From positions 1 to 6,754 of the forward strand of contig CAYPUE010000041.1 in NCBI GenBank assembly GCA_964414015.1: a DNA stretch of 6,754 nucleotides, written 5' to 3'. The notes beneath the pieces are model-generated. The model had not been told where the DNA came from. It saw only the letters and a program-made list of their open reading frames with translations, and made no database searches. Below, piece after piece: positions 5,921-6,754 of the stretch (position 1 is its first letter; every line of letters starts with the position of its first letter). The translations under genes and the position numbers were made by a program. The stretch comes from JAUSEW01 sp964414015 (GTDB taxonomy: Bacteria > Patescibacteriota > Microgenomatia > Levybacterales > UBA12049).

Positions 5921-6064
5921 ATGGCATCAATGTATTGCGTAAAGTGCAGAGCGAAAAGAGAAGATGCAAACGCTCAAGCAGTTACAATGAAAAATGGCAA
6001 ACCAGCAATGAAAGGCAAATGTCCAGTTTGTGGAACAGGAATGTACAGAATTGGAAAAGCCTAG
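5921..6064 (+). CDS. DUF5679 domain small zinc-ribbon protein
   Basis: A 47-aa protein. Two CxxC knuckles (Cys6/Cys9 in YCVKC and Cys34/Cys37 in CPVCG) make a rubredoxin- or ribbon-like zinc site. The middle, with VTMKNGKPAMKGKCPVCGT (21-39), and the ending MYRIGK match the DUF5679 family, common in CPR bacteria and some other lineages. Its size is normal for the family, so it is a stand-alone domain and not a fragment. The function is not established; a nucleic-acid or ribosome-associated role is plausible from zinc ribbons in general. It is translated from an excellent Shine-Dalgarno and ends before a hairpin and a strong terminator. Confidence 0.88.
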   Translation: MASMYCVKCRAKREDANAQAVTMKNGKPAMKGKCPVCGTGMYRIGKA

Positions 6065-6078
6065 ATTGTTAAGGCGAA

Positions 6079-6115
6079 TTCTTGAAGAGTTTTAGGATAT
6101 CCTATTCTTCAAGAA
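6079..6115 (+). other. Hairpin in the 3' untranslated region after the DUF5679 gene
   Basis: TTCTTGAAGA (6079-6088) and TCTTCAAGAA (6106-6115) are perfect 10-bp inverted arms. A G-T and a T-A pair extend the stem, a TTT bulge follows, and the self-complementary AGGATATCCT (6094-6103) closes the top. No U tract follows on either strand, so it is not a classic terminator. It could protect the 3' end of the short mRNA or be part of a small RNA; both are inference. Confidence 0.6.
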
Positions 6116-6119
6116 ACAA

Positions 6120-6156
6120 AAAGAAAAACCCCGCATTCTATGCGGGGTTTTTCTTT
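6120..6156. terminator. Strong bidirectional intrinsic terminator
   Basis: A perfect 17-bp inverted repeat around a 3-nt loop (TCT at 6137-6139). Its core, ACCCCGCAT/ATGCGGGGT, is flanked by A-rich sequence on the left and T-rich sequence on the right. It therefore ends with a U tract on both strands and can terminate the plus-strand DUF5679 operon and the convergent minus-strand gene. The minus-strand stop codon (6155-6157) overlaps the edge of the stem. Confidence 0.93.
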
Positions 6157-6577
6157 ATTGGAGTACCGGAGTTTTTTGAACCTTTACTGAAGCTTGTTGT
6201 GTCTGTTTCTGTTGATACAAGTTAAGCCAAAATTGCAAAAGACCTGGTTCCCCTTTGGGATTCTTGATAATAATTGCAACATGATTTTTTCTCACTTTGC
6301 TTCTGCCTATCTGCCATTTGTAGAATTTTGGAGATTCTCCATCCATCTCCAATATGCCTGTAAACCTCTTCCTTGCAGGATATCCTTTTCCTTCTTTCTT
6401 CGCAATTATTTCAATCGTAGAACCACTATCTAAAGCAGCTGATTGGTAAGCAAGCAATTCGCTTCTCTTTATTTGCAGGGTAGACATTCTACCTTCAGCA
6501 ACTGCTTGCTCAATGTCGCTCCCTACAATCACCTTTCGCACAGTATCACCTTGACCGATTCGTTCTCTTTTTTCCAT
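6155..6577 (-). CDS. Hypothetical 140-aa protein
   Basis: I do not recognise a family. From the ATG at 6577 the protein has 140 aa, no cysteine, no signal peptide and no membrane helix, so it is probably cytosolic. A charged N-terminal part (MEKRERIGQGDTVRKVIVGSD...) is followed by a helical stretch (about 22-50). Lysine-rich predicted strands (52-108) include TIEIIAKKEGKGYPARKR and KNHVAIIIKNPKG, and a Gln-rich tail starts near 120 (QQKQTQQ). The basic, strand-rich middle could bind nucleic acid, but that is a guess. The reading frame stays open upstream to 6685. I reject that extension because it is Ser-rich and contains a near-consensus promoter (6587-6615) with its -10 just 9 nt from this ATG. 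The gene is monocistronic, convergent with the DUF5679 operon and ends in the shared terminator. Confidence 0.7.
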   Translation of the reverse strand: MEKRERIGQGDTVRKVIVGSDIEQAVAEGRMSTLQIKRSELLAYQSAALDSGSTIEIIAKKEGKGYPARKRFTGILEMDGESPKFYKWQIGRSKVRKNHVAIIIKNPKGEPGLLQFWLNLYQQKQTQQASVKVQKTPVLQ

Positions 6578-6586
6578 AAGAAAGGC

Positions 6587-6615
6587 ATAATAACATTGAG
6601 GGAGTAAAATGTCAA
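6587..6615 (-). promoter_or_regulatory. Near-consensus promoter for the 140-aa protein gene
   Basis: On the minus strand TTGACA (6610-6615), a 17-bp spacer and TATTAT (6587-6592) with a TG extension (TGT before the -10). Nine bases separate the -10 from the ATG at 6577, so transcription should begin 2-3 nt before it. No Shine-Dalgarno is present. This is the best promoter in the window and sets the start of the gene. Confidence 0.78.
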
Positions 6616-6623
6616 CTAGAGGC

Positions 6624-6754
6624 CTATCTGCTCTTATAGTGTTCGAGCTTGAGGACTTTGACAACGGAGACGTCCCACTGTCCAATTATTTCCGCTCTTC
6701 CAAATCCTGCGATTTCCCAAAGAGAATTGCCTAACGGATGGCATTCTATGGTTT
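6624..6754 (-). CDS. Probable 3' end of an unidentified gene, cut by the window edge
   Basis: An open frame enters from the right edge and ends at TAG (6624-6626), giving 42 residues that finish WDVSVVKVLKLEHYKSR. An alternation of hydrophobic and charged residues and a purine-rich first codon position (27 of 42) favour this frame over the opposing plus-strand one. The stop falls 8 nt before the -35 of the next minus-strand gene, a natural gene boundary. G+C here is about 46%, visibly higher than the neighbours. I recognise no family, and 130 bp of open frame is weak evidence alone. Confidence 0.45.
   Translation of the reverse strand, partial: TIECHPLGNSLWEIAGFGRAEIIGQWDVSVVKVLKLEHYKSR

Noticed and set aside
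6578..6685. Upstream extension of the 140-aa gene to an ATG at 6685
   Set aside because: The added 36 residues are Ser-rich and unprotein-like, they cover a TTGACA-17-TATTAT promoter, and they overlap the probable end of another gene.
6609..6734. 41-codon plus-strand ORF with GGAG before its ATG
   Set aside because: The spacing is short (4 nt), the first-codon-position purine content is lower than in the opposing frame, no promoter was found and no family is recognised; kept only as a competing reading.
6616..6754. Structured RNA gene (tRNA, tmRNA, RNase P or SRP RNA) in the G+C-richer edge
   Set aside because: No T-loop, tmRNA, RNase P or SRP signature sequence could be found on either strand.

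Overview
This AT-rich bacterial window most resembles a Candidate Phyla Radiation genome (Patescibacteria, probably Microgenomates). That placement is inferred from gene content: short genes packed tightly, a DUF4446 protein beside a DUF3048 protein, a tiny DUF5679 zinc ribbon behind a small basic one-helix protein, and a winged-helix/nucleotidyltransferase fusion in front of secD-secF. No rRNA or other marker is present to prove it. TGA is used as a stop (end of the HTH gene), so there is no sign of the recoded UGA found in some CPR lineages.

Layout, left to right. (1) A flavin-binding PNPOx-like protein (minus) and yqeY (plus) diverge from a short intergenic region. It holds a consensus extended -10 for the minus gene, an operator-like palindrome near that gene's start site, and a TATAAT six bases before the yqeY ATG. 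(2) yqeY converges on secF and overlaps its 3' end by 9 bp. (3) A minus-strand operon runs HTH-nucleotidyltransferase > secD > secF, with an ATGA overlap at the first junction and its own extended -10 promoter. (4) A second minus-strand operon encodes two membrane-anchored proteins of unknown function, DUF4446 > DUF3048, separated by 4 nt. (5) Back to back with it, a plus-strand pair encodes a 90-aa basic single-helix protein and a 47-aa DUF5679 zinc ribbon. The two divergent promoters interleave, and their TTGACA boxes form a perfect inverted repeat. (6) A bidirectional terminator separates this pair from a convergent 140-aa orphan protein (minus), which has a near-consensus promoter. (7) The right edge has higher G+C and probably carries the 3' end of another minus-strand gene.

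Functionally the window is mostly envelope and housekeeping: the SecDF export motor, anchored extracytoplasmic proteins, and a tRNA-amidotransferase-related domain protein. No mobile element, CRISPR array, tRNA or rRNA was seen. The most notable signal is regulatory. Several promoters place the -10 box so close to the start codon that the mRNAs should be leaderless or nearly so, while an internal operon gene carries a near-perfect Shine-Dalgarno. I did not find a clear new multi-gene system. The best candidates for undescribed biology are the HTH-nucleotidyltransferase coupled to secDF, the overlapping divergent promoter between two uncharacterised operons, and the orphan small proteins.
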